Source: a virus. From it: a stretch of 39,013 bases of DNA. Each line of letters opens with the position of its first letter. The first letter of the stretch is position 1. Both the position numbers and the translations under genes were made by a program. A model generated the notes under the pieces. It was not told the origin of the DNA. It did no database searches and saw only the letters and a program-made list of their open reading frames with translations. Positions 6,980 through 14,216 of the stretch are shown piece after piece. The stretch covers positions 1 to 39,013 of IMG/VR virus record IMGVR_UViG_3300025536_000148; one strand, written 5' to 3'.

Positions 6980-7180
6980 CCCATTGAAATGGCGGAGGGA
7001 GAGGGATTCGAACCCTCGATAGGGCTTTACGCCCTATAACGGTTTAGCAAACCGCCGCGCAATTCCTGAAAAAACCCGCCAAAGCCAAAGATGCCTTAGA
7101 GTATTGCTGGTTTTTCGAGAGCGCGAGGGCCGCAAGCGGCGTGAACAAAGGCCGTCCGAAGTATCCCAAAGAGTATCACA
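6925..7180 (+). promoter_or_regulatory. Candidate integrase/excisionase arm sites
   Basis: The 9-mer AGTATC(C/A)CA occurs at 6925-6933, 7160-7168 and 7172-7180, flanking the attP core on both sides. A fourth copy, AGTATCACA, lies at 6632-6640 inside int. Direct repeats on both sides of a core are the expected arrangement of arm-type sites. Binding is inferred only from position and repetition. Confidence 0.5.
6990..7057 (-). other. attP core: 3' half of a tRNA-Ser(GCU) gene
   Basis: On the minus strand this reads as an anticodon arm with TTGCTAA loop (anticodon GCU), a long variable arm with a perfect 7-bp stem (ATAGGGC/GCCCTAT), the T-arm GAGGG-TTCGAAT-CCCTC, the acceptor strand TCCCTCC, discriminator G and encoded CCA. 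The D arm and 5' acceptor strand are absent upstream, so it is not a functional tRNA gene. It is the tRNA 3' segment that tyrosine integrases use as attachment core and that restores the host gene after integration. It directly follows int. Confidence 0.88.
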
Positions 7181-7196
7181 TGAAATGCCCGGTTGT

Positions 7197-7451
7197 TCAC
7201 GGCTTGAGGTAGCGGATTTTTGAAACGCACCCGAGGGGGATTGCGATACGCCGGTTATAGGCGTCCTCATCGTGCTCGCCCGGATGACACTCGGGCGTGA
7301 TGTCGGCCGCCAGTACGATGTAGGTCTTCGTCTTTTCGATCACCCATCCGCTCGATACAACTGGGCTTGGCGCCAGTTTATCGGTTTTTTTTGTCCACCC
7401 GGATTGAACGGTGATGTCCACCCACTCGACGAAGGCGTGCCGGGTCTTCAC
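7197..7451 (-). CDS. 84-residue hypothetical protein
   Basis: The start is GTG at 7451, overlapping the stop of the upstream membrane protein (GTGA). A longer frame reaching 7862 only shadows that gene. The product (MKTRHAFVEWVDITVQSGWT, then SSGWVIEKTKTYIVLAADIT and RIAIPLGCVSKIRYL) looks like a small beta-rich phage protein. It is the last gene of the minus-strand late region before attP. Confidence 0.75.
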   Translation of the reverse strand: MKTRHAFVEWVDITVQSGWTKKTDKLAPSPVVSSGWVIEKTKTYIVLAADITPECHPGEHDEDAYNRRIAIPLGCVSKIRYLKP

Positions 7452-7918
7452 GATACGCTCGCCGAAAAGACAGCGAACACCCAGCCCATGAAAAGGAACT
7501 CGGCAACAGAGGTTGGCTCGTCGAACAGCCACCCTATAGTCCACCACGAAGCCAGATAGACCGGCCCCATCATGGCCCCGGAAAGCATGACCCATGGGCC
7601 GTATCCAAGCAAAGCCAGGGCAAACCCTGGAAGGGCTGTTAGAACCAGCCCCCGCCCGGTCATACCCCAGAAGTCGTCCGACAGACTGCCCCCCACCCGG
7701 CTCATGTCGAACCACTCCCCCCATGGCGGCAGAAGGCCGGGGAAGACCAGCAGGCCGGCAAGCCCCGCCCGCCAATCGCCAGAGGCCCACAGGGCCACAC
7801 CTGCCAATCCTAGGGCCACCCCGGCCCGGCGCAGGGTGTGGGAAGCCGGCCAAGGAAGCCACCCCCCACGCCAGCGGTTCAGAAGGCCGCCGATAATAAA
7901 GCAGGCGAGCGTGTTCAT
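7448..7918 (-). CDS. Polytopic membrane protein in the lysis region
   Basis: 156 residues with four to five hydrophobic segments (for example GVALGLAGVALWASG and GLVLTALPGFALALLGYG), Trp-rich and Gly-rich. No enzyme motif is recognised. It overlaps the outer-spanin gene at its start and the 84-residue gene at its end by 4 bp each, so it belongs to the lysis operon. It may be a second holin-like or envelope protein (inference). Confidence 0.75.
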   Translation of the reverse strand: MNTLACFIIGGLLNRWRGGWLPWPASHTLRRAGVALGLAGVALWASGDWRAGLAGLLVFPGLLPPWGEWFDMSRVGGSLSDDFWGMTGRGLVLTALPGFALALLGYGPWVMLSGAMMGPVYLASWWTIGWLFDEPTSVAEFLFMGWVFAVFSASVS

Positions 7919-8115
7919 CGGCAGAATCTTTCGACCTTCATGTTATGGGCGATGATTTTATTTTCAGTCGTTCTGGCAACCTTGTCCTGCGGGGCCAGGG
8001 TGATTTTTTTCACCCAAGCACACTCAGTCGGGGGGGTCGCCGTACAACCATTTACGACGATCAGCGTCAGAAAAACCGTCAACGCGCTCGTCAATCTCGG
8101 CAGCTTCTTTCGCAT
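7915..8115 (-). CDS. Outer-membrane spanin-like lipoprotein (Rz1-like)
   Basis: 66 residues. A signal sequence (LTSALTVFLTLIVVNG) ends at a lipobox-like Cys near residue 24. The mature part has the pattern C-x-W-V-x-x-I-x-L ... D ... T ... I-x-A-H-N ... C, which is common in phage o-spanin-type proteins. The start lies inside the preceding spanin gene in another frame, the classical Rz/Rz1 arrangement. It would be anchored to the outer membrane and help fuse it to the inner membrane during lysis of a Gram-negative host. Confidence 0.75.
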   Translation of the reverse strand: MRKKLPRLTSALTVFLTLIVVNGCTATPPTECAWVKKITLAPQDKVARTTENKIIAHNMKVERFCR

Positions 8116-8245
8116 GTTTCAGCGCCTGTTCAGCCTGTTTCCCTTGTGCCTTCCGGTAGCCAGCGACCCACGCAAAAATCAGTCCAACCCAACTGAAGAT
8201 CGCGGACAATACCTTCGCAACCGCCGTGAGCGTGCCGGCCCACAT
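8024..8245 (-). CDS. Inner-membrane spanin-like protein (Rz-like)
   Basis: 73 residues. There is an N-terminal transmembrane helix (about 10-30, VLSAIFSWVGLIFAWVAG), then a charged helix (KAQGKQAEQALKHAKEAAEI) and the tail DRRKWLYGDPPD. Its last 92 bp overlap the lipoprotein gene in another frame. It is shorter than lambda Rz, and the assignment rests on topology plus the nested partner. Confidence 0.65.
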   Translation of the reverse strand: MWAGTLTAVAKVLSAIFSWVGLIFAWVAGYRKAQGKQAEQALKHAKEAAEIDERVDGFSDADRRKWLYGDPPD

Positions 8246-8250
8246 CTGCG

Positions 8251-8427
8251 TCAGGCCGTTGGCTTTTTACGTTTGGCAACGACCGACCAGATTATGCCGA
8301 TCAGGGACACGATGGCTCCCACTCCTGTCTCAAGCTCGCTTGCCCCGATAGTCCCGCTCGTAACAAGAAACCCGCCGCCGAACGTCAGGACGTGGCGAAC
8401 GACGCCTTGAATTGCTTCCCAGTTCAT
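8251..8427 (-). CDS. Small phage holin
   Basis: 58 residues from ATG 8427, chosen because GGAG lies six bases upstream; an ATG at 8439 lacks a site. The sequence MNWEAIQGVVRHVLTFGGGF, then GASELETGVGAIVSLIGIIWSVVAK, matches the small two-helix holin family known from cyanophage Pam3 gp28-like proteins. It would accumulate in the inner membrane and release the peptidase. It sits between the M23 peptidase and the spanins. Confidence 0.8.
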   Translation of the reverse strand: MNWEAIQGVVRHVLTFGGGFLVTSGTIGASELETGVGAIVSLIGIIWSVVAKRKKPTA

Positions 8428-8450
8428 TTTTAACTCCATTGTTGATGAAA

Positions 8451-8879
8451 CTAACGAACACTCAAAAACGGCGTCGGGTCCACGAAGGCCCCGGCGGCGT
8501 TCTTGATTTCAAGGTGGACGTGATTCGTAATGCCAGGATAACGCGGGGCGAGATTCTGGACGATTCCAATCCGCGTCTCCCCGGCGATAACGCTCGACCC
8601 CCGCTTGACGGCCGGCCAGACGTAGAACACCCGCACCAGGAGCCCGCCATCGGTTGTGATCTCGACGTAGCGAAAAGACGTGTCGCTCGCGTAGGGGTAG
8701 CCGAGCCTTGATATAATTCCATCCGCAGGGCTTACGGCCGCCTTCCCCGCTGGAGCTGCAATGTCTATTCCGCTGTGCGTGCGTTTGCCTCCATCCCGCG
8801 AAGCCCCAAAGGCCCCGCTGCCGAAGGCATCATGGCCGCGCAAGGACGCACCCGGAACCGGGTTTGTAAGCCGGAACAT
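8451..8879 (-). CDS. M23-family peptidase (endolysin candidate)
   Basis: 142 residues from ATG 8879 with AAGGGG upstream. Zinc ligands are visible: His35 and Asp39 in THSGIDI, and His120/His122 in NHVHLEI. The region AAPAGKAAVSPADGIISRLG is typical LytM. The usual YxHL motif is replaced by FYVWP, so the auxiliary catalytic His is missing at that place, as in some divergent members. No signal peptide is present, so export would depend on the holin. It probably cleaves peptidoglycan cross-bridges. There is no second lysozyme-like gene in the window. Confidence 0.82.
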   Translation of the reverse strand: MFRLTNPVPGASLRGHDAFGSGAFGASRDGGKRTHSGIDIAAPAGKAAVSPADGIISRLGYPYASDTSFRYVEITTDGGLLVRVFYVWPAVKRGSSVIAGETRIGIVQNLAPRYPGITNHVHLEIKNAAGAFVDPTPFLSVR

Positions 8880-8880
8880 T

Positions 8881-9150
8881 CTAACCCCTTTCCGCGATGG
8901 CCCAGGCAAGCGCCAGATACCCGGCGGCGTCCGCGTAATCGTCGCGGTTGTGCTCGCCGGTCATTGTTCTCGCGACCTTTAGAAGCACCAACATCATGGC
9001 GGCATGGCGCGCCGTGATCTCAACCCCGAGATAAGCGGACCAAAGCTTGGCGATATTTTCGTGGTTTTCGAGATAGGGGCCGTGGGATTTCGCCCGGTCG
9101 CCGTCTATAAGACGGATCGCGGTCTGAAGAATTTCCCCAGGCTCCGTCAT
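8881..9150 (-). CDS. DUF6378-type (MazG-like) protein
   Basis: 89 residues. The core DGDRAKSHGPYLENHENIAK, LWSAYLGVEITARHAAMMLV and NRDDYADAAGYLALAWAIAE matches the DUF6378 phage family. That family resembles MazG/all-alpha NTP-pyrophosphatases by helical pattern and acidic D-x-x-D residues. Any nucleotide hydrolysis is inferred. It overlaps the metallophosphoesterase gene by ATGA. Confidence 0.75.
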   Translation of the reverse strand: MTEPGEILQTAIRLIDGDRAKSHGPYLENHENIAKLWSAYLGVEITARHAAMMLVLLKVARTMTGEHNRDDYADAAGYLALAWAIAERG

Positions 9151-10340
9151 GGGTTGTCAACCCGGATAGGCCAACGCGCCGTAAATCCCCATTTCGGATG
9201 AACAAACAGCAGCCATTGCGTCGGCGGATGGGGCTTAACCCTCAAGTCCCTTGCGTACTCGCCGAACCCACAGAGCGCGCCGTTGGCCCACCCATCCTCA
9301 AGCTCCAGAGATGTGTGAAAATGCCCGACCAGAATCTTGTCGATGGGCTTTCCGACCTGGGCGTATTGCTCCATCGTCTTCTTCATGCCACGGGCAATCG
9401 TCGCCACGGGTCCGATGAAACCCTGTCCGCCGCGCGAGCCTATCCGGTCCCCGTGGGTGAGAAGAATGTGTTGGCCGGCGACATCGAAATAGGCATCCCC
9501 GCTGCGGGGTGTGAAAAACGTCACGCGCTTGTCACCCCTGGCGTTGAAATAGGATTCAATCATCCACGATAGAATGTCGTCCCAGCTTAAATCCGCGTAA
9601 TGTTTAGAGTGCGACTTGACGGTTGTCCTGCCGTGATTCCCCGGCACGGAAATCACATGGACCTTCCCGAAGGCGTCAGCCAATTGCTCGATCCCGCGTA
9701 TCTCCTGCCGGGCCATGTCTTTTACGGCGGGGTTGGGGGACATCTCGTTTGTCTCCCTTAGTTCGTCGTGGATGTCGCCGGACACCGAATCCCCTCCGCG
9801 AAGGTAGAAAAGGCCCTCATATTCCGGGGAGGTCATGTGATGAAAGGAAAGGTCTATCGTCTTGGAGATCAGCCTCTGGTATCGTTCCCTCGCTATGGCC
9901 GGGCTGTATTCGTTCACCCCGTCCATTTCCTCCAGGTTGATCACTTCTCCCCACTGGAAGTCCGATGTAAAAAGGATCGGCGTGTTCTTCGACATCTGCT
10001 TACCGCCCGCCTTCACAACCCATTTCGGGGGATCAAGCGGCTGGGCGGTCAATTTGAAGATGGAAGATCGAATATCCTCCGCCGAGGAAACATCCCGTAG
10101 CGCGTCTCGCAACTCGCGCTTCAATATCGAAATCTGATCCTCGTATCGCTGTTTTTCGCCCAGCGGGAGGATATCAACTTTTGCCTTTTCCTGCACGAGA
10201 CCGGCGTTCAGCGCCGCGTCGTATCTCGTCTTCAGGGTGCTCACGTGCATTCCAAGGGCGCGGGCGGCGGCGGCTTTTGAGCCATGCTGCCGCACCGCGT
10301 CAACGACGGCCTGCATTAGGCCACGCGAGAGCGAAGCCAT
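9147..10340 (-). CDS. Metallophosphoesterase with N-terminal HTH
   Basis: 397 residues. Residues about 8-45 form a helix-turn-helix (SKAAAARALGMHVSTLKTRY), then a coiled segment. From 118 the calcineurin-like phosphoesterase core follows, with Asp127 in SDFQWGE, Asp184 in GGDS, Asn235-His236 in PGNHGR, His296 in THGD and His340/His342 in GHFH. All five motifs of the fold are present, so a two-metal phosphoesterase is likely. The substrate is unknown; similar proteins in phages may process nucleic acids. The HTH suggests DNA targeting. Confidence 0.88.
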   Translation of the reverse strand: MASLSRGLMQAVVDAVRQHGSKAAAARALGMHVSTLKTRYDAALNAGLVQEKAKVDILPLGEKQRYEDQISILKRELRDALRDVSSAEDIRSSIFKLTAQPLDPPKWVVKAGGKQMSKNTPILFTSDFQWGEVINLEEMDGVNEYSPAIARERYQRLISKTIDLSFHHMTSPEYEGLFYLRGGDSVSGDIHDELRETNEMSPNPAVKDMARQEIRGIEQLADAFGKVHVISVPGNHGRTTVKSHSKHYADLSWDDILSWMIESYFNARGDKRVTFFTPRSGDAYFDVAGQHILLTHGDRIGSRGGQGFIGPVATIARGMKKTMEQYAQVGKPIDKILVGHFHTSLELEDGWANGALCGFGEYARDLRVKPHPPTQWLLFVHPKWGFTARWPIRVDNP

Positions 10341-10370
10341 ATATCACCTATTAGTTGGTTCGGATGAGGG

Positions 10371-10622
10371 CTAGTTGCCGCGCGCGGCGTTCTTTAGAAT
10401 TTCCCACAACAGCCAGCCGAAACCTCCGACCAGCGCGGTCGCCGCCCCGCCGACAAACGACCTCCGCACCGTTGCGCCAAGCGCCTCCGCCGCAAGGCGC
10501 TGCTTCCGCACAAACGAGAAATCCTGCTGCATATACAATGGATTGCGAGAATCCAAGCCGTACACCTCTAGCCGTTCGATTAGCCGGTCGGCGATGTGGT
10601 CTATTTCGGTTTCTGTCAGCAT
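10371..10622 (-). CDS. 83-residue protein with C-terminal membrane anchor
   Basis: An N-terminal acidic helical part (MLTETEIDHIADRLIERLEV) is followed by a basic stretch and one transmembrane helix (VGGAATALVGGFGWLLWEIL). Topology recalls DUF6127-like phage proteins, but I am not sure of membership. The start overlaps the preceding stop (TAATG). Confidence 0.7.
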   Translation of the reverse strand: MLTETEIDHIADRLIERLEVYGLDSRNPLYMQQDFSFVRKQRLAAEALGATVRRSFVGGAATALVGGFGWLLWEILKNAARGN

Positions 10623-10903
10623 TAGATTCCACCTTCCGGCGCGACTTGCCTCAACACCTCTGCGTTGAACTGTACGCGCGATCCTCTAAACACCACGCAC
10701 ACCCTGTCTGGGGATGGCATGGTGATGACGTAGATGTGCGAATTCGGCGCCAAGAGCATGACATGGCGCACGCCATCCATGTCCCATCGGACGAGCGCCA
10801 CGACGTTTGCGTGCGGCAGCACGACCTCCGGCTTGCCGCAAACGGGATCGGCGTGCGCGAAAGACGCAACCAGAAAAAACATGGAAGCCAGAAGGAGTTT
10901 CAT
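10622..10903 (-). CDS. Secreted small protein
   Basis: Start ATG 10903 gives a clean signal peptide, MKLLLASMFFLVASFAHA with cleavage before D. An ATG at 10933 would bury it behind ten polar residues. The mature protein of about 75 residues has two Cys that could pair and beta-like segments (VVALVRWDMDGVRHVMLLAP and VITMPSPDRVCVVFRG). It is probably periplasmic. No family recognised. Confidence 0.7.
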   Translation of the reverse strand: MKLLLASMFFLVASFAHADPVCGKPEVVLPHANVVALVRWDMDGVRHVMLLAPNSHIYVITMPSPDRVCVVFRGSRVQFNAEVLRQVAPEGGI

Positions 10904-10939
10904 TTGAAGACTCGGCCCAGTGCGGGCGCCCATGAATGG

Positions 10940-11278
10940 TCAGCGATATTTGGCGCGGCCCTGCTCTAGCTGGGCGAGGGCGTCCTTGGCTTGCTCGATC
11001 AGATAGCGAAGCTGCTGCGCCTGATCGGCTTCGCCCCTGGCCTCGGCGTCGCGTAGCTGCTGCTCAAGCCAAACGACGTAGCGGCGCTGCTCGCTGATCG
11101 CCGTCGAGTAGGAAATCCCGGCGATCTCGACTTGCCCGGCTTTCAACGCATCGACGTCGGCCGCGTCCGCCCGGCTGGCGACGTAAGCCCCGGCTTGCCA
11201 GAGGGCGACGGAAGCCGCCGCGACGGAAACGATGCCACCGGCCAGAAGGGAGATTTTTTTGAGAAGACCATCGGTCAT
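10940..11278 (-). CDS. Membrane-anchored coiled-coil protein
   Basis: 112 residues from ATG 11278. It has an N-terminal anchor (ISLLAGGIVSVAAASVALWQ), then a long helical region rich in Q/E/A (QRRYVVWLEQQLRDAEARGE, then ADQAQQLRYLIEQAKDALAQ). The topology is that of an i-spanin or of a virion-linked membrane protein. Because a nested spanin pair exists at 7.9-8.2 kb, I leave its role open. Confidence 0.7.
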   Translation of the reverse strand: MTDGLLKKISLLAGGIVSVAAASVALWQAGAYVASRADAADVDALKAGQVEIAGISYSTAISEQRRYVVWLEQQLRDAEARGEADQAQQLRYLIEQAKDALAQLEQGRAKYR

Positions 11279-11292
11279 AAGATTCCACCACT

Positions 11293-11562
11293 TTATGGCT
11301 TGGGATATTTTGACTTGACGGCATTGATTTCGGCGAACATCTGATCCGCCCCGGCGTCTCCGGTGCTCTGAATTTTTTTCCAGATCGCATCCAGTTGATC
11401 GCCGATGGATGGGTAGGATTGTCTGCGAAGCTCCTGGTATCCGGGCTTTCGGAAGGCAACGACCTCGGGGTCGCCGTCGTCCAGAAATTCCTCCGTGGCT
11501 TCCTGATGCACGGCAAAAAGCCCGCAGATATCCCCATTCTCGTCTCGAAGAACAAACGGCAT
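11293..11562 (-). CDS. 89-residue hypothetical protein after the tail-fibre gene
   Basis: Start ATG 11562 has AGGAGA upstream. The product (MPFVLRDENGDICGLFAVHQ, middle PGYQELRRQSYPSIGDQLDA and end AEINAVKSKYPKP) resembles small phage proteins encoded after tail appendage genes; DQLDAIWK is a recurrent motif in them. Possibly a chaperone or minor tail protein. Confidence 0.75.
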   Translation of the reverse strand: MPFVLRDENGDICGLFAVHQEATEEFLDDGDPEVVAFRKPGYQELRRQSYPSIGDQLDAIWKKIQSTGDAGADQMFAEINAVKSKYPKP

Positions 11563-11564
11563 GA

Positions 11565-12824
11565 CTATCTCCTGTGGTCTTCCCACCCAAGCGTTGCGAT
11601 CTTGAATCCTGTGTTGGCGGTCGATCCGGATTGTCTGCTGCGAATCTGGGCGGACGTGTTCGTGCGAACGCGCGCTTGTGCGCCAACGTCGGTCGCGGCG
11701 GAAGCGTTGTGTGTCACGGTTGCAAGGGGCGCGGCCGTAACGGAGCTCGCTTCGTCGTTCACATCCAGGCTGCTAAGATAGACGGAGGAATTCGCCGCCA
11801 CAGCAGACCGGCAAATGACATTCATCTTGGCAACAACATTTATTCCGGTCGGAACGCTTAGCGTCCGCGTGACGGCGGACGTTCCGGGGTTTGTGACATC
11901 GACATCAAGGGGCGGGTCCGTCCATAGAAAGTCCAGCCCGCCGCCGGCGGATTCGATGGTTTTAAAGGCTATGATGGTGTTTGAGCCGTTCGTAATGACG
12001 GAGCCGATTCTGCGATATTGATCGTAGGAACTTGCCGTCAGCAGGTTGGCGGCCGTCAGGGATGTGTCGAACCCGGCGTCCACGACCGACGTGGAGGAAT
12101 TCCGGATCATGAAAAAGTGATAAACGGTATTGGCCGATAGCGACAGGCTGGAGGGGAAGCCCCCGGCGTTCGTGCCGGCCACCCAATTCACGTCTATCTG
12201 CTTTGTAAGAACGGACGTAATGGCGAGGTTTGCGGCGTCCGATGAATCCCGGCACTCCCCCACGGAGATATCGATATCGTGCCCGGCGTCCGAGGAATTG
12301 TTCGAAATGACAAGCCCGGAAATATACCCCTTCGGCAGGGAGTCGTTGGACGCCAGCCCAATAACCGCTACCCAGTTCGCCCCGTCCGACATGAACATCA
12401 TGCCGTCCCCCCTTGCGGTCAGGGATGCTGTCGTTCCGGAGCCGTTGATGGTCTGGCTTGACGTGGTGGCTATGGATATTGTCGTGGCGCTTACGTTGAC
12501 AACCCCGACGATCCACCCATCGCCGACCGTCACGGCGGAAGGAAGCGTGACGGTGATGGTGTTGGAGGCCGCTATCCATGCCCCCCTGTCCGTCGTTTGG
12601 ATGCCGTAATTCGTGGACTGCGCGTTCTTTGTGTTGCCGAAGCGGTCGCCCGAAGCGGCAAGCATGGCGGACGAAATGGCCTGGGCGTATGCCTTGATCG
12701 GGTCGTCAAGCTTTTCCTTGATCGTTGCCCATTTGACCTTGTTCGCTTCTGTCTGCGACCCATCGTCCGATGGGGGGCTCGCGTTATAGCCCGTTAGCGT
12801 TGGTTCGACGTAGGGACTTCCCAT
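11565..12824 (-). CDS. Tail fibre / appendage protein
   Basis: 419 residues, Ser/Thr/Ala-rich, with beta-strand repeats. The N terminus (YVEPTLTGYNASPPSDDGSQ, then KVKWATIKEKLDDPIKAYAQ) resembles phage appendage proteins. The middle (YISGLVISNNSSDAGHDIDI, then SVGECRDSSDAANL) is a domain repeatedly seen in phage tail fibres. No enzymatic motif is seen. It probably forms the distal adhesin that binds the cell surface. It lies at the end of the structural block. Confidence 0.75.
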   Translation of the reverse strand: MGSPYVEPTLTGYNASPPSDDGSQTEANKVKWATIKEKLDDPIKAYAQAISSAMLAASGDRFGNTKNAQSTNYGIQTTDRGAWIAASNTITVTLPSAVTVGDGWIVGVVNVSATTISIATTSSQTINGSGTTASLTARGDGMMFMSDGANWVAVIGLASNDSLPKGYISGLVISNNSSDAGHDIDISVGECRDSSDAANLAITSVLTKQIDVNWVAGTNAGGFPSSLSLSANTVYHFFMIRNSSTSVVDAGFDTSLTAANLLTASSYDQYRRIGSVITNGSNTIIAFKTIESAGGGLDFLWTDPPLDVDVTNPGTSAVTRTLSVPTGINVVAKMNVICRSAVAANSSVYLSSLDVNDEASSVTAAPLATVTHNASAATDVGAQARVRTNTSAQIRSRQSGSTANTGFKIATLGWEDHRR

Positions 12825-13348
12825 TCTATTTTTGCCTTCGCTATGAAATCTTTAAGCTCTTTCGTGGACACCCATCCTGGCGCAACCAGTTCAAGCGTCA
12901 GGAGGGCGGATTGCGCTTTCTCGAAATTCCCAAGACGTACTTCCTGTATGGCTTTGGTGAAAAGAATGTTCGCGGAACCCGGGTCTTCCCTTAGGGCCAA
13001 ATCAATCTTCGGCAGAAGAATGCCAGGGGGGATGCCCCTGATCATCGCGCCGGATACCGCCGCGGCCTCCCGCTCGCGTCTTCCGATTGGGAAAACAGCC
13101 AACGCCTCCGCATGAAGCAAGAACGCCTCCGCGCCCCGTTTTTCGCGCATGGCTTCCCTTGCCTCGTAGAAAATCAGATCGCCGCGAAACGAACTAAGCG
13201 CGTAAATGGTTCCGGTAATTAAGAATATGGCCGCAAGTAACCGCCGCCAGAAACGCCGTGGCGGGGTTGAACAGCGGGAAATTGAAAAGCCCCAGGCCAA
13301 GGAACGCCAGAAGAACCCAGCCGGATTTTTCAGCCCTTTTGAAAACAT
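12794..13348 (-). CDS. Membrane-anchored TPR-like protein, start uncertain
   Basis: From ATG 13348 the frame encodes 184 residues, but its first 155 bp overlap the O-antigen ligase gene in another frame, and those 35-50 residues look non-native. No ATG, GTG or TTG lies directly before the hydrophobic helix LLAAIFLITGTIYALSSF; a TTG at 13300 is an option. The rest is helical and TPR-like (EAREAMREKRGAEAFLLHAE, later GSANILFTKAIQEVRLGNFE). Polymerase/ligase proteins often carry C-terminal TPR tails, so this may be a detached tail or one joined by frameshifting. It overlaps the fibre gene by 31 bp. Confidence 0.6.
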   Translation of the reverse strand: MFSKGLKNPAGFFWRSLAWGFSISRCSTPPRRFWRRLLAAIFLITGTIYALSSFRGDLIFYEAREAMREKRGAEAFLLHAEALAVFPIGRREREAAAVSGAMIRGIPPGILLPKIDLALREDPGSANILFTKAIQEVRLGNFEKAQSALLTLELVAPGWVSTKELKDFIAKAKIEWEVPTSNQR

Positions 13349-14216
13349 TCAGCAGAAACCACCCAAGAAGAAAAACGCCGGGGATGCCCGTTTCGGCGAA
13401 TACCGTCAGAAAATCGTTGTGCGCTTTTTCAGGGCGAACATACGCCCGGTAAATCACCTCCGGCGTTTCGGTCAGGGCATCGTGGTAGAATGGGTACGCC
13501 GACCAATACGATCCGACCCCGTGTCCGAACGGCTTGTCCGCGATCATGCCGATGGTGTTTAGGTAAAGCGCCGCCCTGGCGTCGAAGGCCGTCTTGTCCA
13601 GATGCGGGTAAACGATGAAGCCCAAAAGAACGCCAGCAAAAACCCCGGCGATTGCAAGGCGTTTGCTTTTCCGCCACACCCAGCACAGGGCAAGAAGCGC
13701 CGCCGTGACGAACGCCCCCAAAGAGGCCGGCAGGATCACCGCGCAAATCAGCGGCGGGATCAAAAGCCAATGGCGAAACGCAACGGCCCCAACCAGCGCC
13801 ATGAGTCCGGCCTCGGCGAGAAAATTCTTATTCATAAACAGGCCGGCCGGAGGAATGGCCTGCTCGATGAAATTCCATCCGAAATATTGCGGGATGGCGA
13901 GGACGCCACTTATCGAGACGCCAAGGCCGAACCAGAAAACAACCTTCCGGTAATCAGCCTCTAGCGCAACCAGCGCAGATACAACCGCGAATTGCCACCA
14001 CTGCACCACCCCATCGTAAAACGGCCCCCACGAAAGCGTTACGGCGCTCCATAGAAGGAACAGACCAAGCGGCAGAAGTTCCCCCCTGATCTTCGGCTCC
14101 TTCAACAGGAACAGAAGGGGGACCGCAATGGACAGCATGGCCCATTTTGGGGTGGTGGCGGCCGCCGTTACCGCCGGCCAGTACAGGGCCGCAGCAAGAA
14201 AGGCGAGAAGGGGCAT
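13194..14216 (-). CDS. O-antigen ligase / polymerase family membrane protein
   Basis: 340 residues with about ten hydrophobic segments. Wzy_C/WaaL signatures are present in order: GLFMNKNFLAEAG at about 126-137, Arg213 followed by IADKPFGHGVGSYWS at about 225-239, and AHNDFLTVFAETGIPG at 265-280. This large periplasmic loop carries the catalytic His/Arg in known ligases. The protein would ligate or polymerise surface glycan in the inner membrane and so change the host surface after infection (inference). The gene directly abuts the internal virion protein gene (TAAATG) and shares its strand, so it is transcribed as part of the structural operon rather than as a separate moron. Confidence 0.85.
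   Translation of the reverse strand: MPLLAFLAAALYWPAVTAAATTPKWAMLSIAVPLLFLLKEPKIRGELLPLGLFLLWSAVTLSWGPFYDGVVQWWQFAVVSALVALEADYRKVVFWFGLGVSISGVLAIPQYFGWNFIEQAIPPAGLFMNKNFLAEAGLMALVGAVAFRHWLLIPPLICAVILPASLGAFVTAALLALCWVWRKSKRLAIAGVFAGVLLGFIVYPHLDKTAFDARAALYLNTIGMIADKPFGHGVGSYWSAYPFYHDALTETPEVIYRAYVRPEKAHNDFLTVFAETGIPGVFLLGWFLLNVFKRAEKSGWVLLAFLGLGLFNFPLFNPATAFLAAVTCGHILNYRNHLRA

Noticed and set aside
6990-7057. Functional tRNA gene
   Set aside because: The D arm and 5' acceptor strand are missing, so only an attachment core remains.
7452-7862. N-terminal extension of the 84-residue gene
   Set aside because: It is the shadow of the membrane protein; the GTGA overlap at 7451 fits better.
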